DNA of 64,000 bases, taken from positions 372,001-436,000 of the forward strand of contig NZ_FQWE01000002.1 of assembly GCF_900129575.1 (NCBI RefSeq), given 5' to 3'. The notes beneath the pieces are model-generated. The model had not been told where the DNA came from, searched no databases, and saw only the letters and a list, made by a program, of their open reading frames with translations. Each line of letters begins with the position of its first letter. Position 1 is the first letter of the stretch. The translations under genes and the position numbers were made by a program. This document shows positions 18,201 through 26,291 of the stretch, one piece after another. Source of the DNA: Flavobacterium segetis (GTDB taxonomy: Bacteria > Bacteroidota > Bacteroidia > Flavobacteriales > Flavobacteriaceae).

Positions 18201-21057
18201 CAGCTGTGTCTTCGTTCGTAGTATAAGTATCGTTTACCGCTACTGGTGCTTTGTTTGATGATGCCCAACAAAAATTACCTATACTAACCGATGCTGCTCC
18301 TGAAAGACTATTAACCTTTCTTTTTAATTCAATTCTATCAACAGCAACCGAAGGATCAACAGTTATCTGTAAGATACCATTCCAATATAAATTATTATTT
18401 GATTGCGCATTATTTGATCCAGTTCCATTAAAAACAAAATTTGTTCCTGTAGAGGTAACTGTTGGCGCCGGTGTTGTTCCGTCAGAATTAAAAGGTCGAA
18501 TAAATGATGATGTCGCACCATTAGAACCAAAAGTTGTGTAAGTATAACTAACTAAATTGCCATTAGAATAAATCAAAATTTGACTTTCATCTTGGTTATT
18601 ATCTACATCAGATAATTGAAAACTTAATCCTTTTGGTCTGTTTCCAGTTGTAAAATCTAAAACAGTTGTGATGTAAGATCCTACACATGATCCTGTCAAA
18701 GGTGGATCAGGTAAACGAGTTATAAATGCTAAAGGACTATTTGCTCCTTGAGGTGAAGGTATAAACTGAGTATTATCATAACCCCATTGCGCACCAATGT
18801 TGCTATAAGTACAGCCTGCAATTACGCTTGCAGTTGGAATCATAGTTACATTGTCAGCACTTGTCACAGCGCTAGCGGTGGCAGGCATTGTTGGACTAGA
18901 TGCACCACTTAATGCCGTTAATTTACCAGTATTAAACGAATTAGCACAAGCTGGCAAAATATTAACTAAAATAGTGGCTGCATTAGAGATAGCACCTGAA
19001 TTATCCTTTATAGTATAAAATACTTTTGAAGAACCAGTGTATGTAGCATTAGGAACAAAAGATACTGTACCGTCTGAATTAGCGTTATACGTTCCTTCAG
19101 TCGGGATTGATATTGATGTACTTCCAGTCGCTGCTGCTACTGCTGTTGTTCCTAATAAAATTGAGGTACTATTTATTGTTCCATTCCCTTCTGGATCTGT
19201 ATCGGTCGTTACACCCGCTGTGTTTCCTGCAATAACAGGAATAATTACAGTTACATCATTAGGCGTAGTAGTAAAATCATTTGTTGCAATTGGAGCATCA
19301 TTTACCGCCGTTACGGTTATTACTTGATTGGCAGTGGCTGTTAATGTCCCATCTGTAATGACATAAGGGAATGTTACTGAACCATTAAAATTTAACGCTG
19401 GTGTAAATGTAATTACTCCTAAAGCCGTAATATTAGTAGTTCCGTTAGTTACAGCAATTGATTGTGCTGTTCCTGGTGTTAATGCTGTACCATTGATCGA
19501 TTGGATAGTTGGTGTGGTTCCGTCTGGATCGCTATCACCGGTAAGTGGTAATAATGCTACTGCGGTATCTTCGTTAGTCGTATAATTATCTGTTACTGCT
19601 ACTGGTGCATCGTTGACTGCCGTTACGGTTATTACTTGATTGGCAGTTGCTGTTAATGTCCCATCTGTAATGACATAAGGGAATGTTACTGAACCATTAT
19701 AATTTAGCGCTGGTGTAAATGTAATTACTCCTAAAGCCGTGATGTTAACCGTTCCGTTAGTTACAGCAATTGTTTGTGCCGTTCCTGGTGTTAGGACTGT
19801 TCCATTGATCGATTGGATCGTTGGTGTTGTTCCGTCAGGATCACTATCTCCTCTCAATGGCAATAGTGCTACTGCTGTATCTTCGTTGGTACTGTAATTA
19901 TCATTGACTGCAATTGGTGGATTTCTTGGTATTGGAGTTGCTGTAGCACTGTTATTTGATAAATCTGTGTCAGATTCAAAGCCTGTGATTCCAGCAGAAT
20001 TCACATAATTACCTGTTTCTTTGACAGTTGCGGTAATCGTTAGGACAGTTTGCGCTGCATTACTTAAAGCTCCAATATTCCAGATTCCCGTTGTAGAATC
20101 GTAAGTGGTTCCTACAGGTGGTGTTGAAGAAATATAGGTATAACCACTTGGTAGGATATCAGAGACTTTTACAACTGTTGCGTTGCTTGGACCATTATTT
20201 TTTGCTGTCAAGTTAAATATAACAGAAGTTCCCACTTCTGGTGATGTTATGTCAACTACTTTGGTAATTTGTAAATCAGTAATCGTAGGGTTAGGATTAT
20301 TTGTCACAACTGGAGTTGTAAATGGCCCAGGAGCAATTCCTAAACGCATTGAAAATTGTCTATTTCCCTGATTACCAGTTGTTCCCAGGTTTATATCAAT
20401 AAATGTTCTCGGATTATTGTAAAAAGCAATAAAAGAGGCAGAATTTTCGAATGTAATTCCAGGTAAACTAGTAGCTAAACCTAAAAACTGCGTAAATCCG
20501 CCGACATTACTTATCGTAAGTCCTGTAGGATTATTAACTTGATAACTAGCGTATTCCTTTATTTGATAAAATTCACGCTGGTTACTATTAGTCCCATCAA
20601 TATCTAAACCACTCAAATTAAAATTGTACAAATACACAGGAAAATTTGTGGCAGTATCAAAAAATTCAAATCTATATTTTATTACGCTTGCGATTCCATT
20701 AGCAGCGGTACCAGTGATAACTGGCTGAAATGCACCAGCAGTCGATGTATCATCATCAAAATTAGTCAAAGTTGCAGTTGAGCCCGGCAAAATCTCAACT
20801 TTCACGTAAACCGTTCGTCCTTCAACCACAACAACATCGTCATAACGATGTACGGATCCCGCTGTTAGGCCGAGAGCAGAACCAGTTACAATTGTCTTAT
20901 TGGCTGTTAAAAAAGATAAATTTTGTCCTGACAAATCAAAAACAAAGGACTGCGAAAAAACATTTGTGGTAATAAGAAAAATTAGTATCGGCAAAAAATT
21001 AAATAATTTCCTGCTTAAACTACATTCTAGATTTAGATGTGTAATTTTAGAATTCAT
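15298..21057 (-). CDS. Giant cadherin-like/DUF11 surface adhesin with type B T9SS sorting domain
   Basis: A 1919-residue secreted protein. It begins with an N-terminal export signal ending near TNVFSQ and a unique domain to about residue 255. A DUF11-type domain (about 258-375) follows. Next come tandem bacterial cadherin-like repeats marked by NDNYTTNEDTAVALLPL, TDGTLTATANQVITVTAVND and DTDVDGTINATTVDLDPATA. A non-repetitive insert lies at about 690-935 (starting CANSFNTGKL), then more cadherin-like repeats to about 1680 and a second DUF11 domain. The C-terminal gliding-motility-type (type B) sorting domain spans about 1815-1919 (NRWGVLVFEKRGYNN, EGTYYYILRYKD). It should be secreted by the T9SS and act in adhesion or as a surface filament. 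It heads the cassette with the PorP/SprF and OmpA genes. Repeats are nearly identical at DNA level. Confidence 0.9.
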   Translation of the reverse strand: MNSKITHLNLECSLSRKLFNFLPILIFLITTNVFSQSFVFDLSGQNLSFLTANKTIVTGSALGLTAGSVHRYDDVVVVEGRTVYVKVEILPGSTATLTNFDDDTSTAGAFQPVITGTAANGIASVIKYRFEFFDTATNFPVYLYNFNLSGLDIDGTNSNQREFYQIKEYASYQVNNPTGLTISNVGGFTQFLGLATSLPGITFENSASFIAFYNNPRTFIDINLGTTGNQGNRQFSMRLGIAPGPFTTPVVTNNPNPTITDLQITKVVDITSPEVGTSVIFNLTAKNNGPSNATVVKVSDILPSGYTYISSTPPVGTTYDSTTGIWNIGALSNAAQTVLTITATVKETGNYVNSAGITGFESDTDLSNNSATATPIPRNPPIAVNDNYSTNEDTAVALLPLRGDSDPDGTTPTIQSINGTVLTPGTAQTIAVTNGTVNITALGVITFTPALNYNGSVTFPYVITDGTLTATANQVITVTAVNDAPVAVTDNYTTNEDTAVALLPLTGDSDPDGTTPTIQSINGTALTPGTAQSIAVTNGTTNITALGVITFTPALNFNGSVTFPYVITDGTLTATANQVITVTAVNDAPIATNDFTTTPNDVTVIIPVIAGNTAGVTTDTDPEGNGTINSTSILLGTTAVAAATGSTSISIPTEGTYNANSDGTVSFVPNATYTGSSKVFYTIKDNSGAISNAATILVNILPACANSFNTGKLTALSGASSPTMPATASAVTSADNVTMIPTASVIAGCTYSNIGAQWGYDNTQFIPSPQGANSPLAFITRLPDPPLTGSCVGSYITTVLDFTTGNRPKGLSFQLSDVDNNQDESQILIYSNGNLVSYTYTTFGSNGATSSFIRPFNSDGTTPAPTVTSTGTNFVFNGTGSNNAQSNNNLYWNGILQITVDPSVAVDRIELKRKVNSLSGAASVSIGNFCWASSNKAPVAVNDTYTTNEDTAVTLLPLTGDSDPDGTTPTIQSINGTALTPGTVQTIAVTNGTVNITALGVITFTPALNYNGSVTFPYVITDGTLTATANQVITVTAVNDAPVAVNDAATTNEDTAVTLNVTTNDTDVDGTINATTVDLDPATAGIQTTFTVTGEGTYSVSNLGVVTFTPVANYNGTATPIDYTVNDNAGLVSNIGKIAITVTAVNDAPIAVNDAVTTNEDTAVTLNVTTNDTDVDGTINATTVDLDPATAGIQTTFTVTGEGTYTVNNLGVVTFTPVANYNGTATPIDYTVIDNAGLVSNIGKIAITVTPVNDAPVAIGETDSTPEDTTITVANGSAKDLLQNDTDVDGNTLTITQFVIGATTYVAGTTANLVEGNLTINADGSYTFVPALNYNGTVPIATYTVSDGNTGTATATLVITVTPVNDAPVAVDDVITVPEDTPVVLTPLVNDNDPDGTTPTIVSINGIPLTPGTAQTITVPNGIVTVTTAGVITFTPNVNYNGEVRIPYQITDGTTSTGAEVIITVTPVVDPPIATLIVSTPIVNDGTAKAVLALTGIDIDGTIKPDGFIVTTLPNPVQGILYLNDGLTPVNVNTVLSASDAAGLKFRPALGFTGTVTFAYTATDNDNALSAPSIVSILVTNVPPTTADITVTPGLGKSGIAQALPALSGADVDGSVVTYIIRTLPDVLSGVLTLNGVPVVLNQVLTIAESALLRFTPSVSFSGTSASFTVTARDNGGLVDLSPATVTIPLIESPAISIVKTAVFNDENGDGFAQVGETITYNFAITNTGNVDLTNVTVTDGLPGLVLTGLPITTLGVGVTNSAAYSGIYVLTQADINLGSVSNQAIVEATSPSGIIVNDLSDGNTITDDSPTVLGISGCVIEIFNALAPNGNGDNKIFRIRGLECYPDNSVEIYNRWGVLVFEKRGYNNQENAFRGMSEGRVTVRQSDELPEGTYYYILRYKDSAATSFEKAGYLYINR
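17317..17957 (-). repeat. Two near-identical 321-bp tandem domain repeats inside the adhesin gene
   Basis: The stretch beginning at 17317 recurs at 17638, an offset of 321 bp or 107 codons, with very few base changes over most of its length. Both encode the same cadherin-like unit (NEDTAVTLNVTTNDTDVDG and so on). The high DNA identity points to recent duplication or gene conversion. Confidence 0.85.
19312..19923 (-). repeat. 312-bp tandem domain repeats of the adhesin gene, with a third copy at about 17951-18240
   Basis: The string TTACTTGATTGGCAGT occurs at 19320 and 19632 (spacing 312 bp, 104 codons) and again at 17961. Each copy encodes a GDSDPDGTTPTIQSINGT-type cadherin-like unit. The third copy is separated from the pair by a non-repetitive insert domain, so a repeat array seems to have been interrupted by a different domain. 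Confidence 0.85.
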
Positions 21058-21224
21058 TGGGTTGTTATTAAAAAATTGTTCGGAAAATGAATAAACACAT
21101 TTATGATGTAGCTATAAATCAATTATAGATAAAATTGAAATAAACTACGAGTATCTTTACAAGTGCTTATTATGTTAAGTAGATTAACTATAATTGAGTT
21201 AATCTGAAATTGGAAATAGTTACA

Positions 21225-21536
21225 CTAATTATTAAATAGCTTAGAATTTGTTAATTCATCTGTAATGTGGAGTATTTTTTGACTTCGCATTGAGTGATAA
21301 TCAATTAACATTACATCAGTCTTATAAGTTGTTTGACCAAAGCAAAAATTTTGATCAAGTAATTCAATTTTTAAACTAAGTTCCTGATGCTGATTTATCT
21401 TGTTGAAGTAATCGTTAGAGGCAATATTTTTTGAATGAAAAACATTTGAGTAGCCACAATTAGCAAAAAGCAGAAAAGTAAAATTAATTAAAAAAATAAA
21501 AGGAAATTTTAATAATCTTTTAGTAGAGTTGAACAT
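21225..21536 (-). CDS. Small hypothetical exported protein
   Basis: A 103-residue frame with a basic N-terminus and a strong hydrophobic stretch (FPFIFLINFTFLLFANCGYSN, about residues 12-32). It could be a signal peptide or, given the cysteine, a lipoprotein signal. The remainder has no recognised domain. It lies 167 bp upstream of the giant adhesin gene on the same strand. Composition is like its neighbours. It could be a real small secreted protein or a decayed remnant; no promoter or homologous family supports a choice. Confidence 0.45.
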   Translation of the reverse strand: MFNSTKRLLKFPFIFLINFTFLLFANCGYSNVFHSKNIASNDYFNKINQHQELSLKIELLDQNFCFGQTTYKTDVMLIDYHSMRSQKILHITDELTNSKLFNN

Positions 21537-22560
21537 AGGCTGTATTGATAAATTTGGGTTGGGTAAGCTTTATTAATTTTTGGTTTGCGAAATAATTTAT
21601 TTTCTCAAAAATTAAACAGTACACTATCATAAAATTTGAGTTTAAAAAAATTATTACATAATTTTAAGTTAATTTTTTAAAATTTCGCGCAAAGATATTT
21701 AATTTAATAAGCAATTTTTACTAAAAGAGCATTAAAAATAAAAACTATCGACAAAATTCAAGTAATTCCGACAAAAGGCGCTTTTCTAATTTAAAACCCG
21801 AGTTTTTTATAAGATTTACTTGATCAAAATTTATCAAATTATATGTAATCAACCATCTATTAGCTATTTCTTAAAACGTATTTCCACTAAACACAATGCT
21901 ACAATGGCAATAATTAATCTAATTAAATAAGGAATTGGTAAAAAACGAACCTAAAAATTATCACTTTGTAAAACATTAATCTAATGCTTAAAACAATGCT
22001 TATCAATAGATGAAAGTAGGAAAAACTTCAGATGGGTGTCAAAATAAAAACTGCTATCCGATTTCTACATAGAGATCAATAAACTCTAAACTAAGATTGA
22101 AACTTCAACGAGAATTCAAGGTGATGAGATCTTCCCCAAATTCTTATTTCGCAATAGAATTCTCGTCATTATCGCGATTAGTTTTACGAGGATATTTGCA
22201 GTATTACAAATTGGATGTTCGATGGGGAAAGAGACTCATCATAAGAATGCGTACAACATGTCAAACTACATATTAATTTTTTACCGAATCAATATTAGTA
22301 AGCTACTTCTTAATTGATATACTGGGTGAGAATAAATAAAGGTAGATAGGCCCCACTCCTTTTGTCACGCTACAAGAACTCAAATAACAACTAACAATCT
22401 TCTCAAAATGCCTGCAGCATAACCAATTAAATGTGCATTTTGAAATGGAGCAACATTATTCGGATGCTTACAGCATAAAAAGTAAAATTAAAAGTAGTAG
22501 ACTCCACTTCGTTTGTCATGCTGCAAACGACTCAATAGTAACGAGAAAATTTAGTAATCC
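21537..22560. other. 1-kb gene-free region with degenerate repeats
   Basis: No supported gene. Two degenerate copies of a segment are visible: ACTCCTTTTGTCACGCTACA at about 22356 and ACTCCACTTCGTTTGTCATG at about 22502. Each is followed by an ACTCAA string, and AGCATAA strings lie between them. They look like remnants of a dispersed intergenic repeat. The rest is AT-rich and featureless. Confidence 0.5.
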
Positions 22561-23277
22561 TTAATTACATCCATCAATGCCACAGCTATCACCTAGAGTC
22601 GTATTCAAAACTATTGGCTTGGCAACAAAATTACCCTCTTTCCACACTTTTTCTAAAGTATTTATAAAAGTATCCACATGCTGTGCACCAGATACTGCAT
22701 ATTTATTATCAAACACATAAAATGGAACTCCTTGAACACCAATAGATTGTGCCTCTAAAATATCTGAAGCAACGTCTTTTGCATATATATCAGAATTTAA
22801 CACTTCATCAATGTCTTGACTATTAAGTCCTATTTTAACTCCTAAATCTTTCAGCGTAGCCAAGTCGTTAATATTTAAACCATCAGTCAAGTATGCTTTG
22901 AATAACAACTCTTCTAAGTTATTTGCAAGATTAAATTTTTTTGCAAGATGCAACAATCGATGCGCGTTCAATGAATTAGCCATAATTGCTTTTTCAAAAT
23001 GAAAATCCAATCCTGAATTTTTAGCGTTTTGTGTCATATCATCTAACATTCCCTGCGCCCAAACAGCATCTTTTTGATATTTATTTGCTAAATGTACCAC
23101 CATATTATCATCAGCAGAGGCTACGAAACCTGCGTCTAATTGAAAACTTTTCCATTCAATCTCAACTGAATTTTTATGTGGAAAATTTTCTAAGGCCACT
23201 TCTATTCTTCGTTTGCCAATATAACAAAATGGACACATTATATCAGACCAAATTTGTATTTTCAAGGTATCTTTCAT
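22561..23277 (-). CDS. DsbA-family (FrnE-like) thiol oxidoreductase
   Basis: A 238-residue thioredoxin-fold protein. The active-site CPFC motif is at Cys15 and Cys18, within IWSDIMCPFCYIGKRRIE. A helical insertion domain lies at about 50-165, and the cis-proline segment GVQGVPFYVFDNKYAVSGAQ follows the helical domain. There is no signal peptide, so it acts in the cytoplasm, as is usual for the FrnE/2-hydroxychromene-isomerase-like branch. The C-terminal tail has an extra cysteine pair (DSCGIDGC). It is transcribed alone on the minus strand. A 16-bp perfect palindrome overlapping a TACATTTG -7 element lies upstream, so it is probably regulated, perhaps by thiol or quinone stress; the regulator is not adjacent. 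Confidence 0.88.
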   Translation of the reverse strand: MKDTLKIQIWSDIMCPFCYIGKRRIEVALENFPHKNSVEIEWKSFQLDAGFVASADDNMVVHLANKYQKDAVWAQGMLDDMTQNAKNSGLDFHFEKAIMANSLNAHRLLHLAKKFNLANNLEELLFKAYLTDGLNINDLATLKDLGVKIGLNSQDIDEVLNSDIYAKDVASDILEAQSIGVQGVPFYVFDNKYAVSGAQHVDTFINTLEKVWKEGNFVAKPIVLNTTLGDSCGIDGCN

Positions 23278-23306
23278 CTCTATTCTATTTAGTAAATTAA
23301 ATATTT

Positions 23307-23325
23307 ATTTGTATATACAAATGTA
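23307..23325 (-). promoter_or_regulatory. Promoter -7 element overlapped by a 16-bp palindrome (candidate operator)
   Basis: ATTTGTATATACAAAT at 23307-23322 is a perfect palindrome. On the minus strand it overlaps TACATTTG (23325-23318), which matches the Bacteroidota -7 consensus TAnnTTTG, about 40 bp before the DsbA-family start codon. A repressor bound here would block the promoter. No consensus -33 TTG is found at the usual distance. Confidence 0.6.
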
Positions 23326-23400
23326 TGAAAAACCAAATGACATTTGATAAATCTTATGTTTTCATTGGGAATTAAACTTTAAACTTTATGTCTTTATAAT

Positions 23401-23434
23401 AAAAAAACCACCAAGAAATAATCTTGATGGTTTT
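23401..23434 (-). terminator. Terminator downstream of nuoN
   Basis: On the minus strand AAACCATCAAGA pairs with TCTTGGTGGTTT (one mismatch) around a short loop and is followed by seven U. It lies 23 bp after the nuoN stop and closes the complex I operon. Confidence 0.85.
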
Positions 23435-23456
23435 GTAAGCATTTGAAATATCACGC

Positions 23457-24827
23457 TTAAGCCAGTAAATCCAATATAAAAGATGGAAATATACCCAAAC
23501 CAATGTTTAGAATGATTGCCGTAATAGCAACTGCATAAATGACAAATGGAGTTGATTTTTTTTCTTCATTCGGTTCTTTTGTGTACATCGCTAACATTAA
23601 TTTGAAGTAATAACCAACACTTATTATCGAGTTAATAACAGCTATAATTACTAAAAATAGGTAACCGGCCTGTATCGCATCATTGAATAAAACAAGCTTT
23701 GCAAAAAATCCTGCAAAAATTGGAATACCAGCCATCGATAATAAAGAAGCAGTCATTACTGCTGCTAATATTGGATTGTTTTTTCCTAGACCATGAAAGT
23801 TGACAATATCCTCATTATCTTTATTTTTACATACATATATAATAACACTAAAAGCTGCTATTCCAGATAGCGCATATGCAGAAGCATAATACAATAAATT
23901 ACCTGCTGATGTAGATAAACTAAGCAAAGTCATTAACATAAATCCCGCATGCGATATCCCAGAAAACGCTAGCATACGCTTGACATTATTTTGGCGTAAA
24001 GCCATAATATTACCAACACTCATTGAAGCAATTGCGATAATGACAACAACAATTTTGAAAGCCTCAGAAACATCAGCGTTTAATACTGTAAGTAATTTAT
24101 ATAAAGAAGCCATTGCAACTACCTTTGCAAGTGTACTCATAAGAGCCGTAGTCATTGCTGGAGACCCCTCATAAACATCAGGAGCCCAAAAGTGAAATGG
24201 CACTGCTGCAATTTTAAAAAGCATACCTATGGTTACTAATACAATCCCTATCGGAAACCACACTGGCAATTCAGCAGAACGGGACAATTCACTAATTTCA
24301 ATAACATCAAAACTTCCCATTGCACCGTAAATCAAACAAATCCCAAAAAGAATGATCCCTGACGCAAATGAACCCATCAGGAAGTATTTCATTCCTGCTT
24401 CATTACTTTTTAAATTCAATCGATCACTTGCGGCTAAAACGTATAACGCTATTGAAAGTACTTCAATGCCTAAAAAGAACATTGATAAATTCCCAAACGA
24501 AACCATTGCAACTGCTCCTGAAAGTAAAAATATTTTAATGGCTACATAATCAGAAATTTTTGTGGGATGCTTTTCATAATAAGTACCACTCAATGCGACT
24601 AAAAAAATTGTAAGCACAATAAATAAGGAGGAAAATGTGGTCGAAAATTTACTTACAACAATCATATTATTGTAATAACTTTCAGTAGAGTTAAATTCAG
24701 AAACAGTCAACCCGAGCACCGCTAACAATCCAAGGATTGTAATAGGTACAATAACTTTTCTTAAATTAAAAATTTCAAATAAAAGGCATAAAATACCTAA
24801 TCCGATTATAGCTATTAATGTATTCAT
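23457..24827 (-). CDS. nuoN: NADH-quinone oxidoreductase subunit N
   Basis: A 456-residue, very hydrophobic protein with about 14 predicted membrane helices. It carries the antiporter-like (proton-translocating) family motif around KIAAVPFHFWAPDVYEGSPAM and the conserved membrane lysine region NVKRMLAFSGISHAGFML. NuoN is one of three antiporter-like subunits of the complex I membrane arm. It is the last gene of the operon, 12 bp after nuoM, followed by a terminator. Length and motif content are normal. Confidence 0.96.
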   Translation of the reverse strand: MNTLIAIIGLGILCLLFEIFNLRKVIVPITILGLLAVLGLTVSEFNSTESYYNNMIVVSKFSTTFSSLFIVLTIFLVALSGTYYEKHPTKISDYVAIKIFLLSGAVAMVSFGNLSMFFLGIEVLSIALYVLAASDRLNLKSNEAGMKYFLMGSFASGIILFGICLIYGAMGSFDVIEISELSRSAELPVWFPIGIVLVTIGMLFKIAAVPFHFWAPDVYEGSPAMTTALMSTLAKVVAMASLYKLLTVLNADVSEAFKIVVVIIAIASMSVGNIMALRQNNVKRMLAFSGISHAGFMLMTLLSLSTSAGNLLYYASAYALSGIAAFSVIIYVCKNKDNEDIVNFHGLGKNNPILAAVMTASLLSMAGIPIFAGFFAKLVLFNDAIQAGYLFLVIIAVINSIISVGYYFKLMLAMYTKEPNEEKKSTPFVIYAVAITAIILNIGLGIFPSFILDLLA

Positions 24828-24839
24828 TTTATTATCTGA

Positions 24840-26282
24840 CTAGTTGATTCTATTAATTTGTGTGAGTATTTCTTCTAAACTTGGTGTAATTAAATCCATG
24901 ATCGGTTTTGGATACATCCCAAAAAAGAACAACACCCCAATAATTGCAACCATCGCTATACCCTCATTTACCGTAACATCAGGAAAACCTTTGCTATTTG
25001 TCTCTCCTAACATTGCATGCTGATACATCTTAAGCATATAGTAGGCTCCTAATATTATCGTTGTCCCACCTAAAACAGCGAACCAAATATTAACCTGATA
25101 TAAACTATATAAAACCGTAAATTCACCAATAAAATTAAATGTAGTAGGTAATGATACAGATGCCAAAACTAAAAGTATAAACATCGAGGCCAATCGAGGC
25201 GCTTGAGCACGAATACCACCCATTTCTGAGATGGAGCAAGTTTGGTATCTTCTAAAAATAATTTCGCTAGCAAAGAATAAACCAACAACAACAAAACCGT
25301 GTGCAATCATTTGTAAAACTGCTCCTCGTAAGCCATCAAGGGTTAGCGTGTATGTACCCGCGGCAATTAAACCTACGTGTGCTAATGACGAGTAAGCTAG
25401 TAATTTCTTTAAATTATTTTGTTTTAAAGCAACAATTGAACCGTAAATAACTCCTGCAATTCCAAGTCCAATAAAAATATATCTGTACTCTGCTGCTGCT
25501 AAAGATGTTATTGGAAGTTGCCAACGAATTACACTATACAATCCCATTTTTAGCATAATACCTGACAATAACATTGTCCCTACTGTTGGAGATTTTTGAT
25601 AAACGTTCGCCTGCCAAGTGTGAAAAGGGATTAATGGAATTTTAATCGCATACGCTAAAAAGAACGCCAAGAATATCCATAATTGTTCTGTTTCAGATAA
25701 TTTAAGCTTGTATAAATCTTCTAGTAAAAAGCTGCCCGCTTGTTGATACAAATAGATAAACGCAACCAGCATAAATAAGGAACCAGCTAAAGTGTAAATA
25801 AAGAATTTAACAACTGCTTTTTTGCGTTCTTCAACATCTCCATTACCCCACACAAGTGCAATAAAATAAATAGGTATCAGCGCTAATTCCCAAAAAATAT
25901 AATACAGTAATCCATCAGATGCTAAAAAAGTCCCAGCCATAGCAAATGACATAAATAAGACAAGAGCATAAAATGATTTGGAATTTTTATATTGATTTCC
26001 AAAAGAGGAAAAAATAATAATAACTGTTAAAACCGTATTTAATAATAACATTGCCATTGACAAACCGTCGGCTTTAAGTGCAAAAGAAACATTGGGCTTT
26101 GTGATCCATTTAGTGATAACGCTAATATTCTCGCCTGCATTATAATGTGTTAACAAAACTATGGAACAGCCCATAGCGACCAAGCCAAAAAATAAAGACA
26201 CTTTTGAAGCTAGCTTATCTCCCGAAAGAAATGTCACAAAAGCTCCAACTAAGAGTATAATTAATATAAGAGATACGTTCAT
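24840..26282 (-). CDS. nuoM: NADH-quinone oxidoreductase subunit M
   Basis: A 480-residue polytopic membrane protein with the NuoM motifs YYIFWELALIPIYFIALVWG (essential membrane glutamate), KIPLIPFHTWQANVYQKSP and LKKLLAYSSLAHVGLI. It is the middle proton-pumping antiporter-like subunit of complex I. It is 9 bp downstream of nuoL and 12 bp upstream of nuoN in the same operon. Nothing unusual is visible. Confidence 0.96.
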   Translation of the reverse strand: MNVSLILIILLVGAFVTFLSGDKLASKVSLFFGLVAMGCSIVLLTHYNAGENISVITKWITKPNVSFALKADGLSMAMLLLNTVLTVIIIFSSFGNQYKNSKSFYALVLFMSFAMAGTFLASDGLLYYIFWELALIPIYFIALVWGNGDVEERKKAVVKFFIYTLAGSLFMLVAFIYLYQQAGSFLLEDLYKLKLSETEQLWIFLAFFLAYAIKIPLIPFHTWQANVYQKSPTVGTMLLSGIMLKMGLYSVIRWQLPITSLAAAEYRYIFIGLGIAGVIYGSIVALKQNNLKKLLAYSSLAHVGLIAAGTYTLTLDGLRGAVLQMIAHGFVVVGLFFASEIIFRRYQTCSISEMGGIRAQAPRLASMFILLVLASVSLPTTFNFIGEFTVLYSLYQVNIWFAVLGGTTIILGAYYMLKMYQHAMLGETNSKGFPDVTVNEGIAMVAIIGVLFFFGMYPKPIMDLITPSLEEILTQINRIN

Positions 26283-26291
26283 GATAATAAA

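Noticed and set aside
20772..21094. Plus-strand frames over the start of the 1919-residue adhesin
   Set aside because: They are antisense to the signal peptide and N-terminal domain, with no promoter or recognisable protein features.
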